64,000 nt of DNA from Pseudomonadota bacterium (GCA_016719885.1 JADJYF010000005.1:310001-374000), one strand, 5' to 3'. Counted from the stretch's first letter, positions 53,287 to 63,662 are shown. Notes: generated by a model not told the origin, from the sequence alone. Made by a program: numbers and translations.

Positions 53287-53345
53287 GTCAGACTGAAGTC
53301 CGACCCAGAGTTCTCACCATGCCGTGGGTCCGACTTCAGTCTGCA
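53287..53345. repeat. REP family B outward pair, degenerate
   Basis: The units are 53287-53308 (-) and 53324-53345 (+), built on GTCAGACT-type stems with single mismatches (AGTCCGAC, CTGCAC). Between them lies the restored stop of the MFS gene (53314-53316). Confidence 0.7.
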
Positions 53346-54598
53346 CCCACGAGGCTGCCGCTTTCAGCCGCATCACCAGCACCTGCATCACCAGCGCCAG
53401 CGACATGAATACCAGCATCATGGCGGCCATGTAGCGTGCATCGTCATGGGACACGAGGCCCACCAGCCAGCCGCCGAGGGCGCCGAACAGTTGCTGGGCC
53501 AGTCCCGGATGCCGCGACCGCCGAGCCGGCCAGCGTCGGGATGACGCTTATGGTGCCGCTCAGGGTCGAGGGCATGAGCAGGCCGTGGCCGAAGCCGAGC
53601 AGGGTCAAGGGCAAGGCCAGCGCCAAGGGTGAACGCACCCCGGCCAGCGCCAGCGCCAGCGCGAGCAGCGGCCCCGCGCAGGCCGCGCATTGACCGATGA
53701 GCGCCAGCCGCGCTTCGTTCTTCGCATGCAGCAGGCGACTGACGACGAAATTGCCGGCGATGTAGGACAGCGGCACCGCCATGATGAACAGGCCGACGCG
53801 CGCCGGTCCGACACCGTAGCTCGCCAGCACCAGCGGCGTGCCGGCCAGGAACACGTAGAACGATCCGGTGCACATGGCGAGGATCACGCCATAGCCCAGG
53901 AACACCGGTTGCTTCGCCAGTGCGCGGTAGGCGGCGAACATCTCCGCCAGCCAGTGTTCATGCACGCTGACCTTGCGCTCACTGCGCGGCAGCACGCGCC
54001 AGGCCGCCACCAGCAGCACCAGCGCCAGCACGGTCAGCACCGCGAAGTTGGCGCGCCAGCCGAAATGCACTTCCATCTGTCCGCCAAGCAGCGTCGCGGT
54101 CGGCGGACACATGCCGAGCACCATGCCGGTATAGGCCATCATGCGCGGCTTGTCGGCGCCGCTGAAAAAATCCTGCACCATGGCGCGCCCGATCACCATG
54201 CCGGCCGCCGCGCCCACGCCTTGCAGCGCGCGCGCCGCGATCAACATCGGCAGCTGCGTGGCCAGCGCACAGGCCAGCGAACCGAGCGCCGCCAGGGCGA
54301 AACCCAACAACAGCAGGCGTCGCCGGCCGTGGCGATCGGACAAGGGACCATAGAACACCTGCGCGCCGCCGTAGGCGATGACGAAGGCCGAGAACGTCAG
54401 CTGCACGCTGGCCTGTTCGACGCCGAACAGGCCAGCCCAGCTCGGCATGGACGGCAGGCAGGCGGTCATCGCCAGCAGGCCGTAGGCAACCGAGGCGAGC
54501 AGGATGGCGATGAGCAGGCGGCGCGATGCCGGCGGCACGGCGCTCGGGGTGTCGGAAGTCAAAATGAGGCTGTCTTGTGCGCGAAAGTCCTGGCCCAT
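53314..54598 (-). CDS. MFS multidrug transporter, Bcr/CflA type, frameshifted near its end
   Basis: The product has about 12 helices (LLIAILLASVAYGLLAMTACLPSM, VIAYGGAQVFYGPLSDRHGRRR with the MFS loop motif). It matches Bcr/CflA drug:proton antiporters. As sequenced, the reading frame drops at 53444 with a nonsense tail. Removing one G from the GGG at 53504-53506 restores GLAQQLFGALGGWLVGLVSH and further helices to a TGA at 53314, giving about 427 residues. Whether this is a real mutation or a sequence error is open. The last residues (WVQTEVGPTAW) come from REP DNA. Confidence 0.85.
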
Positions 54599-54662
54599 GG
54601 TAACCGAGGGACGGTGCTCCGCCAGCGGGCAGGATCACTTTGCATGCATGCCGCGGCGCCGC

Positions 54663-55214
54663 TCAGGCGGACGGCAGGGGGTAGTCCTTAAGGATCGGCT
54701 GCGCTTCCGGCTCGACGTCAATTTGCAGCGCGCCGAGCACGCGCACCACGCCGCAATAGAAGCCGATGGTGACGATGAGATCGGTCACGCGCTCATGGTC
54801 GAGACCGGCGCGCAGCGCGGCGAAGGTCTCGTCGCTGACCGTGGTGCCGGTGGTCAGTTCGCGCGCCGCGCGCAGCACCGCGCGATCGAGCGCCGGCAGA
54901 CTGCTGCTCTCGCCGCGCGTTTCCATGGCGATGGCCGCGATGTCGGTATCGCTCACGCCGAACTGCTTGCCGAGCTCGACGTGATGGGCGTACTCGTAGG
55001 GCGAGCGCGTGGTGTAACCGACCTGCAATATCGCCAGTTCCCGCAGGCGCGCGTCGAGCTTCATGTGAAAGCGGATGTGCAGGCCCAGCGCCATGAAGCT
55101 GCGCGCGGTGTCGGGACTGTTCACCAGCGCGCGGTACAGGTTGAGGTTGCGCGCCAGCAGATCGTGATTCTGCGGCGCGAGGTCCTTGGCTTCGAGATAG
55201 GGTACGCGGGCCAT
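54663..55214 (-). CDS. carboxymuconolactone decarboxylase/AhpD-like protein
   Basis: The 183-residue product has the CMD fold: HIRFHMKLDARLRELAILQV, YTTRSPYEYAHHVELGKQFG with the EYxHH proton-relay segment, and ALDRAVLRAARELTTGTTVS. The CxxC of peroxidatic AhpD is absent, favouring a lyase-like role. It lies 10 nt after the EthD-repeat gene on the same strand, one operon. Confidence 0.87.
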   Translation of the reverse strand: MARVPYLEAKDLAPQNHDLLARNLNLYRALVNSPDTARSFMALGLHIRFHMKLDARLRELAILQVGYTTRSPYEYAHHVELGKQFGVSDTDIAAIAMETRGESSSLPALDRAVLRAARELTTGTTVSDETFAALRAGLDHERVTDLIVTIGFYCGVVRVLGALQIDVEPEAQPILKDYPLPSA

Positions 55215-55224
55215 GGCGGCGTGC

Positions 55225-55917
55225 TCAGCTCGGCCAGCGCACGCGGTTCTCTTCGGCGAGAAACGCGGTGCAGCGGGCGCCATCGAGGAAACGCGGCGCG
55301 TCGGCGGCGAACACAGCCTGGATGCGTGGGCTGGTCCAGTAGGCGAGAAAGGCGTCGTCGTCGGCAAAAGACAATTCCGCCACGCCGTCGTAGGGCGGTT
55401 CGCCATCGGCATAGCTTTCCGCCACCTGGTGACATTGCACGTAGCGCAATACACCGGCGTCGCGCGGGATCTGCGGGGCATGCGCGGTCACCCAGTAGTC
55501 CTGGAATTCGGCCACGCTCATGTCGGGCCGCCGGCGCAGCAGGAAGATGGCCTTGGTCAGCGGCGTGTCTTTCTTGATATCGATTTCATCGATGAACACG
55601 TGTTCGCGGGTGGCGAGGAATTTCAGTTCCGCCATGTCGAGGAAATTGGGCTCATCGGCCTGCGCGCCCGCGATGTACTCGGGGATGGCGGGCAACTCAT
55701 GAAGAGCGGCCAGGGTGTCGAACCACACCTCGGCCACACCGCCGTAGCGCACCTCGTCGAAGCCCGGCACCGCGAGCGCCTTGCGATGGCTCTGCACGTA
55801 GCGGCGGATCTGGTGGATGCGCAGCGCCAGCGGCGCGTGCACGTCGCGCCAATGGCGATGGAAGGCCTCGGCCGACATGCCGGCCTTGGGTACGGCGAGA
55901 GCGATACCTTTGATCAT
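55225..55917 (-). CDS. tandem EthD-domain protein
   Basis: The 230-residue product has two EthD-like halves: GIALAVPKAGMSAEAFHRHW then DVHAPLALRI, and AIFLLRRRPDMSVAEFQDYW then VTAHAPQIPRDAG. Each has the W-x-x-x-H-A-P signature of ferredoxin-fold dimers, here fused. It is in operon with the CMD-like gene. The role in the pathway (isomerase or binding protein) is not known. Confidence 0.87.
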   Translation of the reverse strand: MIKGIALAVPKAGMSAEAFHRHWRDVHAPLALRIHQIRRYVQSHRKALAVPGFDEVRYGGVAEVWFDTLAALHELPAIPEYIAGAQADEPNFLDMAELKFLATREHVFIDEIDIKKDTPLTKAIFLLRRRPDMSVAEFQDYWVTAHAPQIPRDAGVLRYVQCHQVAESYADGEPPYDGVAELSFADDDAFLAYWTSPRIQAVFAADAPRFLDGARCTAFLAEENRVRWPS

Positions 55918-56019
55918 CCTGCGGGTTCCTGTGCGAGGCGGGTCGGCGTCGACCCGGGAGGCCGAGAATATCGCCGCCCGACCCCAGCGCCTAGCCGGGG
56001 CGGGACATCCCCCGAAAAG

Positions 56020-56110
56020 GGAATGTCAGCAGTGCCTGTCAAAATTTTTGGGAATTCTCTTACATATTTCCTGGGCACTCCCTAGGCAAGTCCCGAGCGT
56101 AACGGTAGGC
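56020..56110 (+). promoter_or_regulatory. AT-rich leader of the receiver-ANTAR gene
   Basis: The 296-bp gap 55918-56213 contains a stretch from about 56038 to 56085 of unusually low G+C for this window (AAAATTTTTGGGAATTCTC and TTACATATTT). A weak promoter fit is TGTCAA, 17 nt, TTACAT. The remaining gap has nothing I can name. Confidence 0.35.
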
Positions 56111-56213
56111 TTCCCTGCACAATTTTGGGTCGAAGCCGCAACTCCGCTTCCGCACCTGTTCGTGGTCCCCATTGCGCGGGCCGCGCTCAATATCGGTGAC
56201 AAAGGAGTAGTTT

Positions 56214-56867
56214 GTGACACTCGAACAAGTGGCCGGCGGTTTTGGCGACGGCGTCGACAAGGTGGTGCTGGTGGTGTGCGACGATGCCCACCTGCGCGCC
56301 GAGATCCTGTCCGCCCTGGGCGCCGCCGGACATCGCCACCATGTCGTATCCAGCGCCGCCGCCGCGCGCGGCGTGGCCGCCTCGCGGGTGGTCAACCTGG
56401 CCCTGGTCGATACCGCCCTCGCCGACGGCGATGCGCTGGTGCTCGGCCAGCACCTCGGCCAGGAACGACGCATTCCCTTCCTGCTGCTGGCCGATGGCAA
56501 CGACCCCGAGATCCTGCGCCGCGCGATAGCCGCCGGTGCGTTCAACGTATTGCTGAAGCCGAGCAGCACTGCGCAGCTCAGCCTGGCGGTCGACGTGGCG
56601 CTGGTGCGCGCGCGCGAAACCTACAAGCTCGAGCGCAGCGTCGAGCGGCTGTCGGCGGACTTCAACCTCAAGAAGATAGTCAGCGTGGCGGTGGGCATGG
56701 CCATGGAACGCCATGGCATCGAGGAAACCGAAGCGTTCGAAATGGTGCTGTTCGCGGCGCGCGCGCGCCAGTTGAAGCTGGTCGAGTTCTGCAGGCAGTT
56801 CGTCGACAACCACACGGCCGCCGGGCTGTTGCGCGGTCTCGGCACCGTCATCCCCTCGCAGGGTTGA
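56214..56867 (+). CDS. receiver-ANTAR response regulator (NasT/AmiR-like)
   Basis: The 217-residue product has a receiver-like domain (VVLVVCDDAHLRAEILSALG, the Asp in NLALVDTALADGD, the conserved Lys in VLLKPSS) and a C-terminal ANTAR domain (ERSVERLSADFNLKKIVSVA, VGMAMERHGIEETEAFEMVL). ANTAR proteins bind tandem hairpins in nascent mRNA and prevent termination. AAAGGAG lies 6 nt before the GTG start. No NasS-like sensor is adjacent, and the target RNA is unknown. Confidence 0.85.
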   Translation: MTLEQVAGGFGDGVDKVVLVVCDDAHLRAEILSALGAAGHRHHVVSSAAAARGVAASRVVNLALVDTALADGDALVLGQHLGQERRIPFLLLADGNDPEILRRAIAAGAFNVLLKPSSTAQLSLAVDVALVRARETYKLERSVERLSADFNLKKIVSVAVGMAMERHGIEETEAFEMVLFAARARQLKLVEFCRQFVDNHTAAGLLRGLGTVIPSQG

Positions 56868-56927
56868 GTCGAGCCTGAGCGCCGCCGCATCGTCGCGCGC
56901 GATGCGGGCGGCCGCCAGGTGCGCCCG

Positions 56928-58166
56928 TCAGCCGCCGGCTTGCTGGTGCGCCGCTTCCTTGGCCGCCATGCGCGCTTTCAACTGCGCGGGACTCTCGCGC
57001 ACGATGTCCTCGTTCTGGTGGCTGTACAGATCGTAGGGCGTGGTGTCGAGTTCCGGCAGCACGATGCCGCGATTCAGCACCGCCCGCTTCCAAATGGCAT
57101 GCGCTTCCTCGTCGGCATGGAATTCCGGCATCACTTCCTCGGCAAACAGTTTCAAGCTGTCGCAGATGTCTTCGTGGCTGGTCTTGCCCGCCTGGTTGAG
57201 CAGGATGACCTGGTCGACGTGGGCAGCCTGGAACTGGCGCAGGCGCTTGCGTATGGTCTCCGGCGAGCCGATGAGCCCATTGCTCAGCGCGGCCTTGGCC
57301 TTGTCGGTCTCGCGCCAGGCCTGGAACTCGTCCCACAGGTTGCCGGTGCCGGGCGCGCTGATGCCCTTACGGCCGTAATGGGAGAGCGCGAAGATGAAGA
57401 AGGTCCAGCCCGAGGCCTTACGCAGCGCTTCCTCGTCGGTCTCGGCGCACATGAAGCCGTTGACGATGGCGATGTTGGGATTGGCGGGGTAATCGGCGAG
57501 CCGATTGGGCTGGTTCAACAGCGTGTTGTAGTAGCGATTGACCCAGGCCTGCGCGGCATCGGGTGACACGAACGAGAAGCCCAGCGCGCCCATGCCCCAG
57601 GCGCCCGCTTCGGCGATGGTCTGGATGTTCGAGCACGCCACCCACAGCGGCGGGTGCGGCTTCTGCAGCGGTTTGGGAATGACGTTGCGCGGCCCGAAGT
57701 CGTGATACTGGCCGTGAAACTCCCAGTCGGTCCTGGTGAACATCGGGATGATGGCGCGTACCGCCTCTTCCCAGCGTTCGCGCTTGTCGCGCACCCGCAC
57801 GTTGAACGGATGCAGCTCGGCCGGCCCCGCGCCCTCGCCGAGGCCCAATTCGACGCGGCCGTTGGAAACCAGGTCGAGCGTAGCCACGCGCTCGGCGACG
57901 CGATGCGGTTGATTGGTGGTGAGCTGAATGATGCCGTGCCCGAGCCGGATGCGCTTGGTGCGCTGGCTGGCGGCGGCCAGGAACACTTCCGGCGCCGAGG
58001 CGTGGGAGTATTCCTCGAGGAAGTGATGCTCGACCTGCCACGCGTAGTCGTAGCCGAGCTTGTCCGCCAGTTCGACCTGGGTCAGCGAGTTCTGCATCAG
58101 CTCGTATTCCGAGTGCTCGGTCCACGGCCGCGGCAGCTGATGTTCGTAGAACACACCGAATTTCAT
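56928..58166 (-). CDS. LLM-class flavin-dependent oxidoreductase
   Basis: The 412-residue product is luciferase-like: MKFGVFYEHQLPRPWTEHSE, YDYAWQVEHHFLEEYSHASA, GHGIIQLTTNQPHRVAERVA and SNGRVELGLGEGAGPAELHP. GAGGGTGAG precedes the ATG. It resembles flavin monooxygenases acting on alkane, alkanoic or cyclic substrates. Its neighbours (EthD, CMD, acyl-CoA dehydrogenases) point to a role in catabolism. Confidence 0.9.
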   Translation of the reverse strand: MKFGVFYEHQLPRPWTEHSEYELMQNSLTQVELADKLGYDYAWQVEHHFLEEYSHASAPEVFLAAASQRTKRIRLGHGIIQLTTNQPHRVAERVATLDLVSNGRVELGLGEGAGPAELHPFNVRVRDKRERWEEAVRAIIPMFTRTDWEFHGQYHDFGPRNVIPKPLQKPHPPLWVACSNIQTIAEAGAWGMGALGFSFVSPDAAQAWVNRYYNTLLNQPNRLADYPANPNIAIVNGFMCAETDEEALRKASGWTFFIFALSHYGRKGISAPGTGNLWDEFQAWRETDKAKAALSNGLIGSPETIRKRLRQFQAAHVDQVILLNQAGKTSHEDICDSLKLFAEEVMPEFHADEEAHAIWKRAVLNRGIVLPELDTTPYDLYSHQNEDIVRESPAQLKARMAAKEAAHQQAGG

Positions 58167-58270
58167 GGGCTCACCCTCGTTGCGATACGCGAGGAGCGAT
58201 CAGAGCATGGCGGGCCGGGGGCGGGCAATTCGCGGATTGGGGGTGGTGGCGCCACCTTCGCCCGGCGCTT

Positions 58271-58306
58271 CTCCTGTAGGTGCGAATTCATTCGCACCTA
58301 CAGGAG
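58271..58306. repeat. REP family A, single full palindrome
   Basis: CTCCT GTAG - GTGCGAAT-TC-ATTCGCAC - CTAC AGGAG is a continuous dyad, so one hairpin carries the tetranucleotide on both arms. It lies in the gap between the 58-residue protein gene and the LLM gene. Confidence 0.85.
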
Positions 58307-58316
58307 ATCGTGATCT

Positions 58317-58493
58317 TCAGCGCCCGTCGCGAATGGCGCAGCTGAAGCCGACGGCACGCACGAAGCGCACCGCCGTCACCTCGCCGTCAGAGCGTTCCTC
58401 GACTTCGTCACGCGCGGCAGTGGCCGAGGCCGCCATCACCGTCTCGCGGCGCGGTTGGCCGTTCTCGACGATGGTGACCTCGTATTCGTTCAT
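58317..58493 (-). CDS. 58-residue conserved-looking protein
   Basis: The product (MNEYEVTIVENGQPRRETV, then AASATAARDEVEERSDGEVT) starts 4 nt after the stop of the upstream acyl-CoA dehydrogenase gene, so it is cotranscribed with it. The start codon is an ATG at 58493. It has one cysteine near the end and no signal peptide. Its beta-strand/helix pattern (YEVTIV, VTAVRFVRAV) suggests a small folded domain, but I do not recognise it. Confidence 0.65.
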   Translation of the reverse strand: MNEYEVTIVENGQPRRETVMAASATAARDEVEERSDGEVTAVRFVRAVGFSCAIRDGR

Positions 58494-58497
58494 GCGC

Positions 58498-59637
58498 TCA
58501 GAAGCCTTTGAGGGTGGCGTAGCGATCGCGATGAAAGCTGGCGTCGCCCAGCCACTGCTGCGCGACGCGCGCACGCTTCAAGAAAAAGCCGATCTCCTCG
58601 GCGTCGGTCATGCCGATGCCGCCGTGCATCTGCACCGCTTCGGCGCTCACCAGTTCCAGCGTGTCGCAGGCCTTGGCCTTGGCGAGACTGCACAGCGCGG
58701 CGCTGTCGGCATGACGGCTGTCCAAGGCATCGAGCGCGCCGAGCACCGCCGAGCGCGTCAATTCCAGCTCGCAGAACATGTGCGCGGCGCGGTGCTTCAA
58801 GGCCTGGAAGGATCCGATCACGGCGCCGAACTGCTTGCGCAGCTTGAGATAGGCGAGCGTACGCTCGAAGGCTTCGCTGGCATTGCCGAGCATTTCGGCG
58901 GCGAGCACGGCGCGCGCGCCGTCCAGCACCGCGGCCAAGGGCGCATGGCCCTCGCCGATCTTGCCCAGCAAGGCATCGGCGCCGAGCGCGACCTTGTCGA
59001 AGCGCACCGCGGCCGCGTTGCGGCTGTCGACCATGCGCATGCGGGTGACGCTGACGCCGGGCGCCTTGGCATCGACCAGCAGCAGTGTCAGCCCGTCGCG
59101 CGCATCGCGCTCGCCGCTGCTGCGCGCGACCACGATGAAACGATCGGCGACATGGCCGTCGACCACGAAGGTCTTGGCGCCGTTCAGCACCAGGCCGTCG
59201 GCGCTTTGTTCGACGCGGGTCGCGATGCGCGTCGGCGCGTGGCGCGGGGACTCGTCATGGGCGAGCGCGATCAGCAGTTCGCCGCTGGCCAGCGTCGGCA
59301 ACAGGGCCTGCTTGTGCTCGTCCGTGCCGGCTTTCAGCAGCAGTGGCGCGGCCAGCACCGCGCTGGAAAATAATGGTGAGGCGGCCAGACAGCGGCCCGC
59401 TTCCTCCAGCACCTGGCCCATGCCCTTGTAGCCGAAGTCGGCGCCGCCGAACTGTTCGGGGATGAGGATGCCGGCCCAGCCGAGGCCGGCCATTTCTCCC
59501 CACAGGGCGCGATCGAAACCGTCCGGCACGTCCTTGTCGCGCAGTTCGCGCAGCGCCTTGACCGGCATGCGTTCCTTGAAGAACTCGTGCGCGCCGTTCT
59601 TCAGCATGGTTTGTTCTTCGTTCAGTGTCAGGTTCAT
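58498..59637 (-). CDS. acyl-CoA dehydrogenase (partner of the 59649-60833 gene)
   Basis: The 379-residue product starts MNLTLNEEQTMLKNGAHEFF. It includes LKLRKQFGAVIGSFQALKHR and AVQMHGGIGMTDAEEIGFFL, the usual ACAD C-terminal core. AGGA lies 9 nt before the ATG at 59637. It is the second gene of a pair with 11 nt between, and probably forms a heteromer with the larger subunit. Confidence 0.9.
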   Translation of the reverse strand: MNLTLNEEQTMLKNGAHEFFKERMPVKALRELRDKDVPDGFDRALWGEMAGLGWAGILIPEQFGGADFGYKGMGQVLEEAGRCLAASPLFSSAVLAAPLLLKAGTDEHKQALLPTLASGELLIALAHDESPRHAPTRIATRVEQSADGLVLNGAKTFVVDGHVADRFIVVARSSGERDARDGLTLLLVDAKAPGVSVTRMRMVDSRNAAAVRFDKVALGADALLGKIGEGHAPLAAVLDGARAVLAAEMLGNASEAFERTLAYLKLRKQFGAVIGSFQALKHRAAHMFCELELTRSAVLGALDALDSRHADSAALCSLAKAKACDTLELVSAEAVQMHGGIGMTDAEEIGFFLKRARVAQQWLGDASFHRDRYATLKGF

Positions 59638-59648
59638 CGTCGCTATCC

Positions 59649-60833
<1,185 letters not shown>

Positions 60834-61050
60834 GGCAAGGGCCTCTCGGCTGTGGTTCTCATGGGATGCGGGGCCACGCCGGGACCGGCGCGCCAGCGGC
60901 ATCGTCGATAGTGCCGTGCCGCGTGCCGCCATGCAATTCGCGATGCCCCTATCGGGCAGTTTCCACGGGCCGCGATTCGGTCGATCATCACCGGCCCGGC
61001 CCCGCGCAACGCGCGGCGCGTCACAACAATACGACAGCGAGGTCCCCGAC

Positions 61051-61848
61051 ATGCCCCATATCACGCGCAACGGCGTCAAGGTCTTTTACGAAAGCTTCGG
61101 CCAAGGCGCCCGCACCCTGGTGTTCCTGCACCCCTGGACCACCAACCATTACATCTGGGCCTACCAGGTCAACGATTTCGCCAAGGACCACCGCGTGTTG
61201 GTGGTCGACCACCGCGGTCATGGCCAGTCCGACAAGCCCACCAGCGGCTACGCCATCGGTGAAATGGCCGCCGACGTGGTCGCCATCCTCGACGACGCCA
61301 AGGTCGACAAGGCGGTACTGGTCGGCAATTCCATCGGCGGCATGATCGCCATGCAGACCGCGCTCGACGCGCCGGCGCGCGTCGCGGGTCTCCTGATCCT
61401 GTCGAGCGGCACCAATATCGGCGCCGACACGCCGCCGGAAGTCGGCGAGGCGATGCAGAAGGATTGGCGCGCGGTGTTCAGCGCCCTGCTGGCCTCGGCC
61501 ATCTCGGCCAAGTCCAAGACCGAGCGTCCCGAGATCCAGGCTTTCATGGAAGGCTGCTTCCGCAACGAGACCAATTTCACCGAGGGCGTGTTCTGGGCCA
61601 GCGCCGCCGATCCGAACGGCGTGTTCAACTGGAACATCTCGGACCGGCTGAAGAACATCAAGGCCCCGACCCAGGTCATCGCCGGCGAGGAAGACGGCGC
61701 GACCTCCGTTGCCCACAACCAGTTCCTGGCCGACAACATCCCCGGCGCGAAGATCAAGGTCTACAAGGATGTCGGGCACTTCTGCCAGTTGGAGAAGCCG
61801 CCGGCCTTCAATGCCGACCTGCGCGAGTTCCTGGCGCGGGTGGGGTAA
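61051..61848 (+). CDS. alpha/beta hydrolase (pimeloyl-ester esterase-like)
   Basis: The 265-residue product has VFLHPWTTNHYIW in place of the usual HGxP oxyanion loop, the nucleophile elbow VGNSIGGMIAMQ, an Asp in AGEEDGAT and the His in DVGHFCQLEKP. It would cleave an ester or a C-C bond in a degradation pathway. GAGG precedes the ATG. It diverges from the acyl-CoA dehydrogenase pair. Confidence 0.9.
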   Translation: MPHITRNGVKVFYESFGQGARTLVFLHPWTTNHYIWAYQVNDFAKDHRVLVVDHRGHGQSDKPTSGYAIGEMAADVVAILDDAKVDKAVLVGNSIGGMIAMQTALDAPARVAGLLILSSGTNIGADTPPEVGEAMQKDWRAVFSALLASAISAKSKTERPEIQAFMEGCFRNETNFTEGVFWASAADPNGVFNWNISDRLKNIKAPTQVIAGEEDGATSVAHNQFLADNIPGAKIKVYKDVGHFCQLEKPPAFNADLREFLARVG

Positions 61849-61857
61849 GGCTCTCTT

Positions 61858-61929
61858 GTAGGTGCGAATTTATTCGCACATTGAAGGGCGCGGTGCAGCG
61901 TCCCGATGTGCGATTGAAATCGCACCTAC
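61858..61929. repeat. REP family A inverted pair with compensated base pair
   Basis: The units are 61858-61879 (+, GTAG plus GTGCGAAT-TT-ATTCGCAC) and 61908-61929 (-). The second reads GTAG plus GTGCGATT-TC-AATCGCAC on its own strand: one stem pair is swapped from A:T to T:A, so pairing is kept. The pair lies between two convergent hydrolase genes. Confidence 0.85.
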
Positions 61930-61939
61930 AGGACCGTTA

Positions 61940-62824
61940 TCAATCGCCGTCGATGAAGTCCGAAGCCAGCTTGGTGAAGATCTCGAACTGATCGTGGTGC
62001 ACCCAGTGTCCGGCGCCGTCGATGCTCACCACCGTCGCGTTCGGCAAATGCCTGGCGCGGCCATCGACACTCGGGTTCGACGCGCCGCTTTCCGAGCCAT
62101 ACACCAGCAAGGTCGGGCAGCTGATGCGCGACCATAGCTGCTCGACTTCCGCCACGGCCATGTCATAGGCCGGCCACGAACGCACGTAGTTGTCGAACTT
62201 CCACGAGAAGCTGCCGTCCTCGTTCTGGTTGACGCCGTGCTCGGTGAGATGGCGCGCGCGCTCTGGTGACAGGTGCTTGTTCTCGTCCTGCATGCGCTTG
62301 AAGGCTTCTTCGACCGACGGGTAGCGGCGCGGCAGGCGCCCGGCGAGCTTGCGCTGCTCGTCTATCCAGATGCGCATGCGCTCGTCCAGCGGCTGCTTGG
62401 CGCGTTCCTGCACGGTGCGCGGTGACGCGCCGAGGCCTTCGATGGCGACCAGCCGCTTGACGGTTTCCGGGTAGATGCCGGTATAGCGAATCGCGATGTT
62501 GCCGCCCAACGAGTGGGCGATGATGGTGACCGGCGCCAACTGTTGCTGATGGATCAGCTGCGCGAGGTCGTAGACGTAGTTGTCCATGCGATAGCTGCCT
62601 TCGCTCGACCACTGGCTGTCGCCATGGCCGCGCAGATCGGGCGCGATGATATGCCAGCGATCGCGCAGGCGTTCCGCCAGCCAGTCCCAGTTACGACAGT
62701 GATCGCGTCCGCCGTGCACCATCAGCAGCGGCGGCGCGCTGGGGTTGCCCCAGTCCACGTAGTGCAGGCGCAGGCGCTGCGAGAAGAAGGTGTGGGAAGT
62801 CGGGCCGGAACTCATGACGCTCAT
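61940..62824 (-). CDS. alpha/beta hydrolase
   Basis: The 294-residue product has MVHGGRDHCRNWDWL, the nucleophile elbow IIAHSLGGNIAIRY, YGSESGASNPSVDG near the acidic residue and GAGHWVHHDQFE with the catalytic His. It resembles epoxide-hydrolase/dienelactone-type serine hydrolases of aromatic and steroid pathways. Two ATGs (62824, 62815) are possible and neither has a clear Shine-Dalgarno; I kept the first. Confidence 0.88.
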   Translation of the reverse strand: MSVMSSGPTSHTFFSQRLRLHYVDWGNPSAPPLLMVHGGRDHCRNWDWLAERLRDRWHIIAPDLRGHGDSQWSSEGSYRMDNYVYDLAQLIHQQQLAPVTIIAHSLGGNIAIRYTGIYPETVKRLVAIEGLGASPRTVQERAKQPLDERMRIWIDEQRKLAGRLPRRYPSVEEAFKRMQDENKHLSPERARHLTEHGVNQNEDGSFSWKFDNYVRSWPAYDMAVAEVEQLWSRISCPTLLVYGSESGASNPSVDGRARHLPNATVVSIDGAGHWVHHDQFEIFTKLASDFIDGD

Positions 62825-62903
62825 AGCTTATTCGCCAAACGGAAAACCTTGTGGGTCGCACTTTGCTGCGACATGGGAACGGGCGCGCGGCACGACCACG
62901 AAC

Positions 62904-63662
62904 TCAGCGCGCGACGTAACCGCCATCCACCGCCATCGCGTGGCCGTGGATGAACGACGCCGCCGGCGAGCACAGCCACAGCACCGCCGCCGCCACTTCC
63001 TCGGGCTTGCCGAGGCGGCCGGTGGCGTGCTTGGCAATCATGATGCCGCGGATGGTTTCGTCGTCCTGGGCCGAGGCCGCCATCGGCGTCTCGATTACGC
63101 CCGGGCATACCGCGTTGACGCGGATGTTGCGCTTGGCGTATTCGAGCGCCGCCGAGCGCGTGAGGCCGATCACCGCGTGCTTGGTGGCGGAATAGGCGGC
63201 CGCGAACTTCCAGCCGACCAGGCCCGCCACCGACGCGGTGTTGACGATGGCGCCGCCGCCACGCGGCAGCATTTCCTGGATCTCGCGACGCATGCACAGG
63301 AACACGCCGCTCAGGTTGACGCCCACCACGCGCTGGAATTCTTCATCGCTGGTGTCGGCCAGCATGGCATTGTCGCCAGCCACGCCGGCGTTGTTGAACG
63401 CGCAGTCGATGCGCCCGAAATCCTTGATGACGCGGTCGAAGCTCGCGTTGACCTCGTCGGCGAGCGCGACATTGGTCGGGTAGTAGCGTGCTTCACCGCC
63501 GTTGGCGGCGATCGCCGCGAGCACGTCCTGGCCACGTTCGGCGCCGAGATCCATGATGGCGATGCGCGCGCCTTCCGCCGCCATCGCCAGCGCCGTGGCG
63601 CGGCCGATGCCGCTCGCGCCGCCGGTGATAACCGCTACCTTGTCTTTGAGTATGCCTGCCAC
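62904..63662 (-). CDS. short-chain dehydrogenase/reductase (SDR)
   Basis: The 252-residue product starts with GTG (GGGGAG 8 nt upstream). Cofactor motif TGGASGIG, NNAGVAG, catalytic YSATK (the YxxxK pair) and ASVAGLVGW with the active Ser are all present. C-terminal CPGVIETPMA is usual for classical SDRs. It oxidises or reduces an alcohol/ketone using NAD(P). It sits with hydrolase and acyl-CoA dehydrogenase genes. Confidence 0.93.
   Translation of the reverse strand: MAGILKDKVAVITGGASGIGRATALAMAAEGARIAIMDLGAERGQDVLAAIAANGGEARYYPTNVALADEVNASFDRVIKDFGRIDCAFNNAGVAGDNAMLADTSDEEFQRVVGVNLSGVFLCMRREIQEMLPRGGGAIVNTASVAGLVGWKFAAAYSATKHAVIGLTRSAALEYAKRNIRVNAVCPGVIETPMAASAQDDETIRGIMIAKHATGRLGKPEEVAAAVLWLCSPAASFIHGHAMAVDGGYVAR

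Noticed and set aside
53285..53350. Possible CRISPR repeat or Rho-independent terminator
   Set aside because: The palindromes match REP family B with degeneracy and occur singly or in pairs, without regular spacers.
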